Assembly (NCBI GenBank): GCA_029245955.1
Contig: JAQWOH010000040.1
Location: forward strand, 62,001-126,000
Length of the DNA stretch: 64,000 nucleotides
Direction of reading: 5' to 3'
Source of the DNA: Fuerstiella sp.
Lineage (GTDB): Bacteria; Planctomycetota; Planctomycetia; Planctomycetales; Planctomycetaceae
The notes beneath the pieces were generated by a model. That model did not search any database and was not told where the DNA came from. It saw only the letters and a program-made list of their open reading frames with translations. Shown in pieces: positions 1-8,951 of this stretch (position 1 is the first letter of the stretch; each line of letters starts with the position of its first letter). Position numbers and translations under genes: made by a program.

Positions 1-55
1 TGAATCAGTCGATTCTTAACCTGGAACCCCCTGTGATCGCTGGCAATTCCTATTC

Positions 56-607
56 TCATTGTACTTCAGCGTCTTTCCGGACTAGTTCATCAAATATCGG
101 CCGCAAACAGTCAGCAATCTCACCTGCACACCGCTCGTAATCGTCCATTCCTCCACCAATCGGATCAGAAACGCCGAAGCCATCTTCACGCAACAGTCGC
201 ATCCGTGAGGCCAGATCGGGCCTTGCATTGTGCAACATATTCAGGTGCCCCGGAGTCATCGCCAGAACCAAATCCGACACCATCAGCATGTCGTCCGTAA
301 CCTGTTGGCTAAGATGATGTGAAAGATCGATCCCTTTACTTTTCAAGACCTTAATCGCTTCACGAGACGCCGGAGCACTATCTGCAGCAGCAACCCCGGC
401 AGACAGTACATCCACGTTGTGTTTGCGCAGATCGTCGTCTGAACAGTCCCAATGCTGGCACGCTAAATCTCGAAACATCGCTTCTGCCATCGGGCTTCGG
501 CAAGTGTTTCCTGTACACACAAAGAGAATTCGCAAGAAACCAAAATCTCCATATCGCTTGCTGGTCGTCAGCATGCTCCTGATGAACTTACGTACAACCT
601 GATACAA
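56..607 (-). CDS. Low-molecular-weight protein phosphatase (LMW-PTP/arsenate-reductase fold)
   Basis: The 183-residue protein carries the phosphatase loop CX5R (CTGNTCR, residues 31-37) followed by Ser-Pro, directly after a hydrophobic beta strand (RILFV). The general-acid Asp-Pro pair of this family is at about residues 148-149. This family removes phosphate from tyrosine or arginine residues through a cysteinyl-phosphate intermediate. The loop resembles YwlE/Wzb-type enzymes, so a role in protein-arginine or tyrosine dephosphorylation, possibly linked to exopolysaccharide control, is inferred; an arsenate reductase role is less likely but not excluded. The roughly 28 residues before the core strand are longer than usual; an internal Met at residue 12 is an alternative start. 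The gene stands alone. Confidence 0.88.
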   Translation of the reverse strand: MYQVVRKFIRSMLTTSKRYGDFGFLRILFVCTGNTCRSPMAEAMFRDLACQHWDCSDDDLRKHNVDVLSAGVAAADSAPASREAIKVLKSKGIDLSHHLSQQVTDDMLMVSDLVLAMTPGHLNMLHNARPDLASRMRLLREDGFGVSDPIGGGMDDYERCAGEIADCLRPIFDELVRKDAEVQ

Positions 608-1094
608 CCTGCCACGCCGAATAGTAGAGAAACCTTACTGAGGAAAGATGACACGCGGCCAAATTCGTTTTGACCCGGAGCGATCTTCGGTCCCGACATC
701 AAACCCCAAACAGAGTGCGTCTCTGCAACGGCAACAGCCACTTTTCAATGTGTATGATGGCTTGACGAAATGGAAATCTCAAGTGGCTGCAGTGCCGCAT
801 CCGTGAATTTGTGCTGCACGAACTCCTTAATCAGAACGTAACAGACATGTGTAAGTATCATACAGCACTTGGTTTGCGCCCTAATATGACCACTGTGAAG
901 CTGCCGCTGGGTGACTGTCGAAAGTTGTGCATGCGGCTGCCCGGCATTCGGCAGCAGCAGAGCAACCGGTATTCAGGGCGGGTAAACTCAAGACCACCAC
1001 GAATCTTCTTCAGGACGGTTGCAAACTTTCAGGAAAACCTCATTCTGACGCACAAAAATACGGGTCGCTTAACAGGTACCGCTGAGTCAGCAAC
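608..1094. other. Intergenic region, no supported gene
   Basis: This spacer separates the phosphatase, which reads leftwards, from the methyltransferase, which reads rightwards, so it should hold both promoters. A 95-codon GTG-initiated frame runs through its right half and overlaps the methyltransferase start, but the translation has no recognisable motif and a protein-unlike composition. I saw no clear terminator or repeat. Confidence 0.5.
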
Positions 1095-1814
1095 GTGAAA
1101 ACTACAGTTTCAAAATGGAAACGGGCTGCTAAGAGCCGCGTGCGGAACATCGCCGAGTTCGGTGGTATCCGTCGAAAGCCGTTGAACCAATATCAGGATG
1201 CCGTCAGACGCTTGTATGACGGTCCGCAGGGCGCTGTGCTCCACCTCAGCAGTTTTTTTTCACTGCACGAGCCATTGATGGGGCAACTGTTTAAATCCCG
1301 CCGATTTGACGCGTCGAGGTTCGATCGCATCCTGGACGTTGGCTCGGGCGCCGGACAGATCATTCGGCACCTGCTTGAAACGGCCCGCCCGGACGCCGAG
1401 ATTGTCGGGTTTGATCTGTCTTACGAAATGCTCAAACGTGCTCGGGAACGCCTGAATTCGAACAGACCTGCGTTCGTGGCCGCCGACATGCTGGAAATGC
1501 CCTTCCGGGACAATACGTTTGACTGCATCACCTGCGGATATGTCCTGGAACATATTCCGGACCCGTTTCCCGGACTGTCAGAGTTTGCCAGAGTTCTGAA
1601 ACCGGGCGGAACAGCGTTGCTGCTGGTCACCGAGAACTCACTGTCCGGACTGGTCACAAGTCACACATGGAAGTGCAGGACCTTCTCACGACGAGAACTG
1701 CGCGAAGCCTGCCAGAACGTCGGCCTGAGCTGGCACCGCGAATTATGGTTCACGCGTTTTCACGAAATGCTGAAGCTCGGCGGAATCCTGGTTGAGGTCG
1801 TAAAGGAAGGCTGA
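1095..1814 (+). CDS. Class I SAM-dependent methyltransferase (Methyltransf_11 type)
   Basis: The protein (239 residues) has the Rossmann methyltransferase motifs in order: motif I DVGSGAG at residues 81-87, the acidic ribose-binding Asp in GFDLS near 107, the adenine-region Ala-Asp-Met near 130-132, and the LEHIPDP and VLKPGG segments typical of the UbiE/Methyltransf_11 group. It therefore transfers a methyl group from S-adenosylmethionine to a small molecule, lipid or sugar that cannot be identified here. The start is GTG; an in-frame stop lies four codons upstream and no ATG occurs before the conserved core. A basic N-terminal 30 residues precede the fold. Its stop faces the convergent dehydrogenase gene about 50 bases away. 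Confidence 0.85.
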   Translation: MKTTVSKWKRAAKSRVRNIAEFGGIRRKPLNQYQDAVRRLYDGPQGAVLHLSSFFSLHEPLMGQLFKSRRFDASRFDRILDVGSGAGQIIRHLLETARPDAEIVGFDLSYEMLKRARERLNSNRPAFVAADMLEMPFRDNTFDCITCGYVLEHIPDPFPGLSEFARVLKPGGTALLLVTENSLSGLVTSHTWKCRTFSRRELREACQNVGLSWHRELWFTRFHEMLKLGGILVEVVKEG

Positions 1815-1863
1815 ACCGACGGTCAGAGCATCTGAGATCTGAACTGCGACAGCCGTCAGCAGC

Positions 1864-2544
1864 TTATTCCGGAACAGTCAGCGGCCGACCACTATCCGCT
1901 GCGGTGATCTGCAGAATAAACGGGACAGCCTGCTTCGCCCATTCAGCGGCAGAAGTATAAAACTCGGCGCCGGAACCGAAACAGCTTTGCAGCATATCCG
2001 TGTTGATGACGCCGGGATTCAGTGGCACAGTGGCCATGCCCGCCGGAAGCTCTTCTGCCAGTGCCCGGGTTAATCCCTCAATCGCCCATTTCGATGCACA
2101 GTAAGGCGCGACTTGTGCCGAAACGGCACGCCCCCAGCCGCTGCTGAAATTCACGATAACACCGGACCGCTGCTCGATCATCGCCGGTAAGTAATGACGA
2201 ATCGTATTTGCAGTGCCATTGATGTTGACGGCGGTCAGGCCGTCAAATTGTTCAGCCGGTATCTCCCACAAAGAAGCATTGTGGTTAATTACAGCCGCGT
2301 TATTGACCAGAAAATCCGGAGCACCGTACAGACTCAGAACCTCCTGTGACCAGGCGGCGACGGCAGCATCGGAGACAACGTCGACCACATCGAAACGATG
2401 TGGCTCACCCAACGCGTTGCGCAGATCCACCAGCTCTGCCATAGAACGACTGCACCCGACAACGGTACATCCGGCTTCCGCAAAGCCCATGGACATCGCT
2501 CGCCCGAGTCCACGTGAAACTCCCGTAATGACGACTGTTGTCAT
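1864..2544 (-). CDS. Short-chain dehydrogenase/reductase (SDR)
   Basis: From the ATG at 2542-2544 the protein begins MTTVVITG and shows classical SDR features: the TGxxxGxG dinucleotide-binding motif (TGVSRGLG), the NNAA stabilising motif, the catalytic Ser in NFSSGWG and the catalytic YxxxK (YCASK). A PG segment follows the active site (NPGVINTDM), as expected. It is an NAD(P)-dependent oxidoreductase of the classical roughly 230-250-residue class; the substrate is unknown. The reading frame extends 38 codons further upstream, but that part lacks SDR character and the fold starts at this Met, so the shorter start is preferred. Confidence 0.88.
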   Translation of the reverse strand: MTTVVITGVSRGLGRAMSMGFAEAGCTVVGCSRSMAELVDLRNALGEPHRFDVVDVVSDAAVAAWSQEVLSLYGAPDFLVNNAAVINHNASLWEIPAEQFDGLTAVNINGTANTIRHYLPAMIEQRSGVIVNFSSGWGRAVSAQVAPYCASKWAIEGLTRALAEELPAGMATVPLNPGVINTDMLQSCFGSGAEFYTSAAEWAKQAVPFILQITAADSGRPLTVPE

Positions 2545-2847
2545 GCAGCACTCCCAGCTGTTCTGTTCGCCACGCACACCGGCATGGACGTGAAACGATC
2601 GTTCCGTTGTGTGGCAACCGGCTGGTATCCGCCAGAATTCGGAGTCACTTTCCGGCACTCACCGAACGTGACTCCCGGATGTGGTCAGGGCATAACCGCT
2701 GTTGCTGGTGACGTTTACAGACAGAGTAACAATCGACGAAGTTCACAGCAAAACCGGTGCTCCACAATCGAACGATTTGCATATTGTCGTACCTTGCATA
2801 ACAAGAATCCAATTGAAGTTCTGAAAAGTGAGGTGGAGTTCGCTGTT
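2545..2847. other. Intergenic region, no supported gene
   Basis: This spacer lies between the divergent dehydrogenase and the decayed CorA-like gene. Frames on both strands cross it, but none gives a convincing protein, and no hairpin or repeat was noticed. It presumably holds the dehydrogenase promoter. Confidence 0.4.
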
Positions 2848-3464
2848 ATGAAAGTACCTCCAGGGTGGGATACGCCTCGAGAGACTGGAATGACCGATTC
2901 GGTCGTCAATGAGAGATCGAAACCGACGGACTTCTGCTCATCATGCTGCCGACTCCGGGCGCCAATCAGCGTGAAGGTGTGGTCTTCTGGCGCAGTGCCG
3001 CAGGCGAATGGCGATCCACGGAGTGCGGCCAGCCACGAGCTCCGCTGCAGCAAGTGATCGCCGCCTGCGAATCCGCCGTGAACCAGTTGGGGAACAGACA
3101 TGAATCGTCCCGTACGACAACAAAACAATTCGTTGTCCGTGAGCAGACAGGACCATTAAATCGGTCGCTCGGAAATCTTGCGGACACGCTGCAGAAAGCC
3201 GGCGATGCCGCGGACGACACAGATGGCAGACAGGATATTCAATCGTTTGCAGACCACTCAGGAAATATCGCCCGCACCTGCGAACTGCTCCAGACAGACG
3301 CACGCAACTCACCTAATCCCCCCCACATCGCCCGGCAAAGTGAAATCCACGTCGCCCATTCTCTCGAAACCGAACCAGCCGGGCACCGACTGAACGTCAT
3401 GGCCACTATCTTTCTGCCGCTGACGGCAGGGTCCGTCGCGGTAAAACTCAGAGACCGTCGATAA
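2848..3464 (+). pseudogene. Decayed CorA-like membrane protein gene
   Basis: Two reading frames together make one recognisable protein. An ATG at 2848, preceded by a GGTGGAG-like ribosome binding site, gives MKVPPGWDTPRE; the homology then moves to another frame, which reads DRFGRQ at 2892-2909, meets a TGA at 2910-2912, and stays open as ETDGLLLIMLPTPG and onward to 3464. The C-terminal part has the CorA-type helix RLNVMATIFLPLT but ends shortly after it, without the GMN signature and second helix. From memory, planctomycetes have a small CorA-related family with this architecture (a W-x-x-P-x-E start, an R-F-G-x-Q segment, an FWR segment, and a final H-R-L-N helix). One frameshift, one stop and a lost C-terminus make a functional transporter unlikely. 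Confidence 0.6.
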
Positions 3465-3656
3465 TACCGTTCCGCTGATCTGCGACCAGGATTCCCGTAC
3501 CACATTGCGTCCGGCAGGAAACACTGAAGAATTACCCGTGGTTCTTTCAAAAGGGAACACAGACCAGAATTCGCTTGTGAAATACTGAGGAAGAAACCAA
3601 TATGGAGGCACACAACAGGCAATATCTGATTGTTGGGAAATACGCAGGGCCGGAAC

Positions 3657-4874
3657 ATGTCATCCGAACAGGTTGTGCTGAAGATCAACAGTGGACCGTA
3701 TGCAGGCCGGTCGTTTACGTTCACGAGCCCGGATTCGCTGCTGCTGGGTCGCTCTTCCCGAGCACACGTCCGGATTGACGGCGACCACCACATTTCACGG
3801 AATCACTGCCTGATTGAAGTGAAGCCTCCTAAGTGCCACATTGTTGATCTCAATAGCGCAAACGGAACCTATGTTAATGAAGAACGCGTCTCAGACCGCT
3901 GGCTGAATGACGGCGACACGATTCGTGGCGGCGAAACCAATATCACCGTCCAACTGGAAAACAATGCTGCTCAGCCATCTCGGCCGACTCCGGCTAAGCC
4001 AGACGCCACATGTGTCATGACAGCCATGTCACAGCCGGAACAGGTCGCGGACTTCTCTGTACTTTGCGAAGTGGGTCACGGGGCGATGGGAGTCGTATAC
4101 AAGGCGGAACATGTCGTGACGGGACAGATCGTGGCTTTAAAGCTGCTCGCGTCCGATCAGTGCGTCAGCGAAAAAAGGATGCAGGTCTTTGTGCGTGAAG
4201 CAGAAATCCTGCGAGAGCTTGCGCACAAACGTATAATTCGATTTATCGAAACGGGTGCCGACGACGGGCGGCTGTATATCGCAATGGAGTTTGTTGATGC
4301 GATTAATCTGGAAGACGTGTTGAGACCATTGTCTCTGAAGAATCGAATACGTGTTGTGCTGGGACTGATGCGTCAAATACTGGGTGGACTGGCCTACGCT
4401 CACCGCAAAGATCTGGTGCACCGGGACATCAAGCCCCGCAACCTCCTGGTCTCTCGGGATAACGGCAAGCTGAATGCACGACTTGCAGATTTCGGGCTGG
4501 CGAAAAACTTCGCCGATGCGGGAATGAGTCAGATCAGCAGTGAACACGAAATCAAAGGCACGCTGTCGTACATCGCACCGGAACAGATCGTAAACTGTCG
4601 ATTCGCAAAACCCACTGCCGACATCTTCTCTGTCGGTGCCACGATGTACACGCTGATTTCCGGACAGACAATCTACAACCTTTCCAATCATGAGACGCCG
4701 ATTGCCACCATCCTGAATGATGGCCCGATCCCTCTGCGCGAACGAGCACCGGATGTGCCGCGTGCCGTATCAGAAATCGTTGACAGAGCACTGGCGGCCG
4801 AGCCGGGTGACCGTTTCACCTCAGCCGAAGAAATGCAACGTTCAATTGAGGAACTGCTGCGACCCCCTGGATGA
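3657..4874 (+). CDS. FHA domain-Ser/Thr protein kinase fusion
   Basis: Residues ~20-100 form a forkhead-associated phosphothreonine-binding domain (GRSSRAHVRI, SRNHC, NSANGTYVN). After a Pro/Ala-rich linker, residues ~133-400 form a Hanks-type kinase with the glycine loop GHGAMG at 140-145, ATP lysine 162 (ALKLL), catalytic HRDIKPRN from 255, DFG at 278-280 and an APEQ segment. All catalytic residues are intact. There is no membrane segment, so it is predicted to be cytoplasmic. The FHA domain probably binds the kinase's own or a partner's phosphothreonines. The frame is open from a TTG at 3630, but the ATG at 3657 begins directly before the FHA domain and is preferred. It lies 97 bases before the Nramp-like gene. 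Confidence 0.92.
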   Translation: MSSEQVVLKINSGPYAGRSFTFTSPDSLLLGRSSRAHVRIDGDHHISRNHCLIEVKPPKCHIVDLNSANGTYVNEERVSDRWLNDGDTIRGGETNITVQLENNAAQPSRPTPAKPDATCVMTAMSQPEQVADFSVLCEVGHGAMGVVYKAEHVVTGQIVALKLLASDQCVSEKRMQVFVREAEILRELAHKRIIRFIETGADDGRLYIAMEFVDAINLEDVLRPLSLKNRIRVVLGLMRQILGGLAYAHRKDLVHRDIKPRNLLVSRDNGKLNARLADFGLAKNFADAGMSQISSEHEIKGTLSYIAPEQIVNCRFAKPTADIFSVGATMYTLISGQTIYNLSNHETPIATILNDGPIPLRERAPDVPRAVSEIVDRALAAEPGDRFTSAEEMQRSIEELLRPPG

Positions 4875-4971
4875 CACGGTGCAGAAATTCGCTTCGGTTG
4901 AAGGATACTGACCGTGGCGTTACACCTCCTGCTTCAGACTTCAACCGTCTTGCTGTAATTCAGTTGCGCAT

Positions 4972-6270
4972 ATGTGCCAGTCAGATCCGACCGCTTCACC
5001 TGTGGCGGCCAAGTCAACGATAATACGAAGTCACTCATGGCTGGACGCACTGGGCCCGGGCATTCTGGTCGCCGCAACCGGCGTCGGTGCCGGGGACCTT
5101 GCTGGCGGAGCACTGGCCGGAGCACGACTGAAGTTGACTGTGTTGTGGGTGTGCCTAATTGGTGCGGCGTTGAAGTTTGTCCTGTGCGAAGGACTGGCTC
5201 GCTGGCAGCTGAGTACCGGCAGCAGCGTAGCTGATGGCGTTTTCAAAAGCACTCCGCCTGTCGTGCGGTTTACCTTTCTGGTCTACGTTGCCGCATGGTC
5301 GTTCTGCATTGGCGGAATGCTGATGTCGGCCTGCGGCGAATGTGCACAGGCCGTCTTTCCAATCGGTGGTGCGTCAAACGGACGCATCATCCACGGCATT
5401 CTGCATAGTCTCGCCGCCATACTTCTGGTCCGAATCGGTGGCTTCCGCCTGTTTGAACGAATGATGGCAATTTGTATCGGAGTCATGTTCTTCACCGTTG
5501 TTCTTGCAGCGACCCTCAGTAACCCGGACTGGACGGCCGTGCTGCGGGGCCTGGTGACTCCTGTAGTTCCGCATGCGGACGGAAATGGAGTCCCGTGGAC
5601 ACTGACACTAATGGCCGGAATCGGCGGTACGTTGACAATGCTGTGTTACGGCAGCTGGATCCGCGAAAAGAGCAGGGCAGACATCAGTGCGCTGCGAGCC
5701 TGTCGTATTGACCTGGCGGCCGGTTACCTGATGACTGCAGCATTCGGCGTGTGCATGGTCATTCTGGGAAGTCGCCTTCCTGTCGATCAGGGTCTGAAGG
5801 GAGCTAACCTGATCACTCAGATTTCTCAAGACATGCAGTTACAACTGGGTGAATTTGGACGGGTGGCCGGTTGGCTGTTTCGCATCGGTGCGTGGGGAGC
5901 GGTCTTCAGCAGCCTGCTGGGCGTCTGGCAAAGCGTTCCTGCATTGATTTGCGATATGCTGCCGAAGCCTGCGGTACCATCCATCTCCGGGATCGGCCAA
6001 CGGGTCGATCGTCGTCACTACAACACCATCCAGCTGCTGCTGGGGATCGTACCGGCAATCTGTCTGCCCTTTTCTCTGGCAAATGTACAGAAAGTGGCCG
6101 GTGTGACAGGCTCGCTCTTTTTGCCGATGTTTGCCCTGTCGCTCTTATTACTTGGATGGACGACAGCGGGAAAGCAGCACGGTTTCCGCAACGGCCTGTT
6201 AAGCACCAGCGTACTGACACTCAGCCTGTTGCTGTTCGGATACCTGGCAGCGCAACGCTTCCTGAGTTAG
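4972..6270 (+). CDS. Nramp-family transporter with non-canonical metal-site motifs
   Basis: The 432-residue protein is almost entirely hydrophobic, with about 11 predicted helices, and aligns with Nramp proteins at the first helix (LGPGILVAATGVGAGD). In canonical Nramp manganese/iron transporters this helix carries DPGN and helix 6 carries MPHN. Here the corresponding stretches read VGAGD and LCYGSWIRE, so the usual metal ligands are absent. It therefore belongs to an Nramp-related clade whose substrate may differ from Mn2+/Fe2+; this is inference. The ATG start at 4972 adds a polar tail of about 25 residues; an ATG at 5037 would be too late for helix 1. A few bases separate it from the frame that contains the next gene. 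Confidence 0.8.
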   Translation: MCQSDPTASPVAAKSTIIRSHSWLDALGPGILVAATGVGAGDLAGGALAGARLKLTVLWVCLIGAALKFVLCEGLARWQLSTGSSVADGVFKSTPPVVRFTFLVYVAAWSFCIGGMLMSACGECAQAVFPIGGASNGRIIHGILHSLAAILLVRIGGFRLFERMMAICIGVMFFTVVLAATLSNPDWTAVLRGLVTPVVPHADGNGVPWTLTLMAGIGGTLTMLCYGSWIREKSRADISALRACRIDLAAGYLMTAAFGVCMVILGSRLPVDQGLKGANLITQISQDMQLQLGEFGRVAGWLFRIGAWGAVFSSLLGVWQSVPALICDMLPKPAVPSISGIGQRVDRRHYNTIQLLLGIVPAICLPFSLANVQKVAGVTGSLFLPMFALSLLLLGWTTAGKQHGFRNGLLSTSVLTLSLLLFGYLAAQRFLS

Positions 6271-6426
6271 CGCGGTGTGAGAAAACAGCAGCCTGAACCG
6301 CCGAAAAAGCACAAGATGATGACAGACGCCGAAGCCGACGGTACCATGTACCCACCTCTGAAACGGAATGACGACAACCGACGTCGCGCATGCGTACCGA
6401 TTCGCTGCCGCTCCTGGCTGTACACC

Positions 6427-8901
6427 ATGTTCGCAAGACGGTTCGTTCGAAAGTTTCTCATGGTTCAACAAACGTCTGTTCTGTGCCTTGTTCTGTCCCT
6501 GGCGGTGTCCACACTTCCGGCCGATGAGCCCACGCCTGCACAACACGAATTCTTTGAAAAGAAGATTCGTCCGGTTCTGGTAAAGGAGTGTTATTCGTGT
6601 CATTCCGCTCAGGGAAAATCGGTCAAGGCCGGACTGCTGCTGGATACTCGTGAGGGAATCCGTCGCGGGGGCGAAAGTGGTCATGCGGTCGTCCCCGGTC
6701 ATCCGGAGGAAAGCCTGCTGCTGGAAGCCGTACGACACGAAGGCCTGCAGATGCCTCCGAAGAAACAGCTGGCAGACGACATTATCGCAGACTTCGAAAC
6801 ATGGGTGCGAATGGGAGCCCCGGATCCGCGGGACGGCAAATCTGCCCCGGTGCGGCACTCGATCAACTTCGAACAATCGCGCAACTTCTGGGCATTCCGT
6901 GAAATCTGCGTGCCGGTTGTGCCGCAGTCGGAGAACAAACACTGGCCCGTTTCAGACATTGATCACTTTGTCCTGGCGAAGCTGGAATCCCACAGCCTGG
7001 CACCGTCTGCTGACGCAGCCCCTGGTTATCTGATCCGCAGACTGTATTTCGACCTGATCGGCCTGCCACCCACACCAGACCAGGTTCGCGAATTCGTGAC
7101 CGATCCGTCAGACCAGGCCTTCCGGGAAACGGTCGATCGTCTCCTGAATTCTGACCAGTTCGGGGAGCGCTGGGGACGTCACTGGCTGGACGTCGTACGG
7201 TACGCGGAATCCACCGGGATGGAACGCAACTACACATATCCGGAAGCGTGGAGATATCGGGATTACGTGATCGAGGCATTCAACTCTGACAAGCCGTTCG
7301 ATCGGTTCATCACCGAACAGATTGCCGGCGACCTGCTGACGCCCGCCGATCAGCAGGAACGCAACGCCAATCAAGTCGCTACAGGCATGCTGGCGCTGGG
7401 CCCAAAGTCGCTGAACGAGCGTGACAATGAAAAATTCGCGATGGATATCGTGGACGAACAGATTGATGTGGTCTCACGCGCGTTCCTCGGCCTCACAGCG
7501 AGCTGTGCTCGGTGCCACGATCACAAGTTCGACCCGATTCCACAGACTGAGTACTACCAGCTGGCGGGAATATTTCGCAGTACGGATACATTTTACGGAA
7601 CCGGCGGAGGAAACGGCAATCGTCAGTCCGGCAGACTGCTCGCGCTGCGCGACGACGAGTTCGTGCCAGTCAACGTCAGCGGCGGCATCAAGAAAGCGGT
7701 CCGAAAACTGTCCGGTCAGCTGAAGGCTCAGCAGAAAAGACTGGACCGAGCGAAGCAACAGAAGTTCAGTGAAAAGCAGATTCAGCAGATTGAAAAAGCG
7801 ATTGTTCGAATCCAAAGGCAATTGAAAACCGCACGGGAAAAAGCAGCGCCTCCCGCACAGCCTGACCGCCACCTTGTCATGGGTGTACGCGACAGCGCTC
7901 AACCTGCAGACACGGAACTGCGAATTCGAGGCGAAGCTAATGAACGAGCAGAGCCGGTCCCGCGCGGATTCCTGACGATTGCAACCCTGGGACAGGCTCC
8001 GGATCCAGCGCACGAAAGAAGTGGCCGCGCAGAACTCGCACGGTGGCTGATTCAGCCGGAGAATCCACTGACGGCGAGAGTCGCTGCGAATCGAATCTGG
8101 CAGCATCTGTTTGGCAACGGAATTGTGCGCACAGTGAACAACTTCGGAGCGAATGGTGATCGCCCGTCACACCCGAAACTTCTTGACTACCTGGCCGGCA
8201 GATTGACGGCAGACGACTGGTCCGTGAAGTCTCTGATCAGACTGATCGTTTCCAGTCGCACATACCGTCAAGCGAGCCTGCCGACTGCTGTCGCCCTGAA
8301 AGCCGATCCGGAAAACCGATGGCTGTGGCGCATGAGTCCCCGCCGCCTGGAAGCGGAGGCCCTGCGAGACGCTGTTCTGGCCGTCAGTGGTACGTTGGAT
8401 CTTTCGCCCGCCGAAAAGTCCATAGTCACCGAAGTTGGAAACGGTGACATCGGACGAACACTGAAGACGAATTCCTTTGCAGTCAGTGACACCAAACGCA
8501 GCGTCTATCTTCCCATTGTCCGGGGTGTGGTTCCTGAAATGCTGCGAGTCTTTGACTTTCCTGAACCCAGCATCATCGCAGGTTCTCGTGACGTTACGAC
8601 GGTGCCAATCCAGGCGCTGTACATGATGAACAGTCCGTTCGTGGTCGAACAATCCAGAGCAATGGCAAATCGCCTGCTGACGGAAACCGGCAATGGTGCA
8701 GATCGAATTCACCTGGGCTACCAATTGGCGCTGGGACGCGCAGCGACCAGTCAGGAAATTGAACGATCACTGAACTTCATAGACACAGCGTATCATGCGG
8801 GTGACAGGGACAAACGGCGTCGGCCGGATTCAGAACAAGAAGCGTGGGCCGGATTCTGCCAGGTAGTACTGGCGTCGGCCGAGTTTCGATATCTGGAATA
8901 G
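6427..8901 (+). CDS. Secreted DUF1549/DUF1553 protein with N-terminal cytochrome c motif (PSD1 family)
   Basis: From the ATG at 6427 the protein starts with a basic stretch (RRFVRK) and a hydrophobic core ending near residue 31, a plausible signal peptide. A heme-binding CYSCH follows at residues 55-59 within the planctomycete cytochrome c domain. Next come DUF1549 (FDLIGLPPTP), a second CxxCH (CARCH, ~360), a Lys/Gln-rich coiled coil (~420-470), and C-terminal DUF1553 (NRIWQHLFG). The frame is open to 6277, but those first 50 residues are polar and do not look like a signal. The reaction is unknown; in planctomycetes these genes are paired with DUF1501 genes, as here, and are thought to act in the periplasm or on extracellular polymers. 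Confidence 0.9.
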   Translation: MFARRFVRKFLMVQQTSVLCLVLSLAVSTLPADEPTPAQHEFFEKKIRPVLVKECYSCHSAQGKSVKAGLLLDTREGIRRGGESGHAVVPGHPEESLLLEAVRHEGLQMPPKKQLADDIIADFETWVRMGAPDPRDGKSAPVRHSINFEQSRNFWAFREICVPVVPQSENKHWPVSDIDHFVLAKLESHSLAPSADAAPGYLIRRLYFDLIGLPPTPDQVREFVTDPSDQAFRETVDRLLNSDQFGERWGRHWLDVVRYAESTGMERNYTYPEAWRYRDYVIEAFNSDKPFDRFITEQIAGDLLTPADQQERNANQVATGMLALGPKSLNERDNEKFAMDIVDEQIDVVSRAFLGLTASCARCHDHKFDPIPQTEYYQLAGIFRSTDTFYGTGGGNGNRQSGRLLALRDDEFVPVNVSGGIKKAVRKLSGQLKAQQKRLDRAKQQKFSEKQIQQIEKAIVRIQRQLKTAREKAAPPAQPDRHLVMGVRDSAQPADTELRIRGEANERAEPVPRGFLTIATLGQAPDPAHERSGRAELARWLIQPENPLTARVAANRIWQHLFGNGIVRTVNNFGANGDRPSHPKLLDYLAGRLTADDWSVKSLIRLIVSSRTYRQASLPTAVALKADPENRWLWRMSPRRLEAEALRDAVLAVSGTLDLSPAEKSIVTEVGNGDIGRTLKTNSFAVSDTKRSVYLPIVRGVVPEMLRVFDFPEPSIIAGSRDVTTVPIQALYMMNSPFVVEQSRAMANRLLTETGNGADRIHLGYQLALGRAATSQEIERSLNFIDTAYHAGDRDKRRRPDSEQEAWAGFCQVVLASAEFRYLE

Positions 8902-8951
8902 CCGGAACAAATTTGTTCCGGGAAGTCAGGTTTGCTGCAACAGGTAAAAGT

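Noticed and set aside
811-1098. 95-codon GTG-initiated frame overlapping the methyltransferase start
   Set aside because: Composition is protein-unlike and there is no motif, signal or ribosome binding site; overlap with a well-supported gene is the only reason to consider it.
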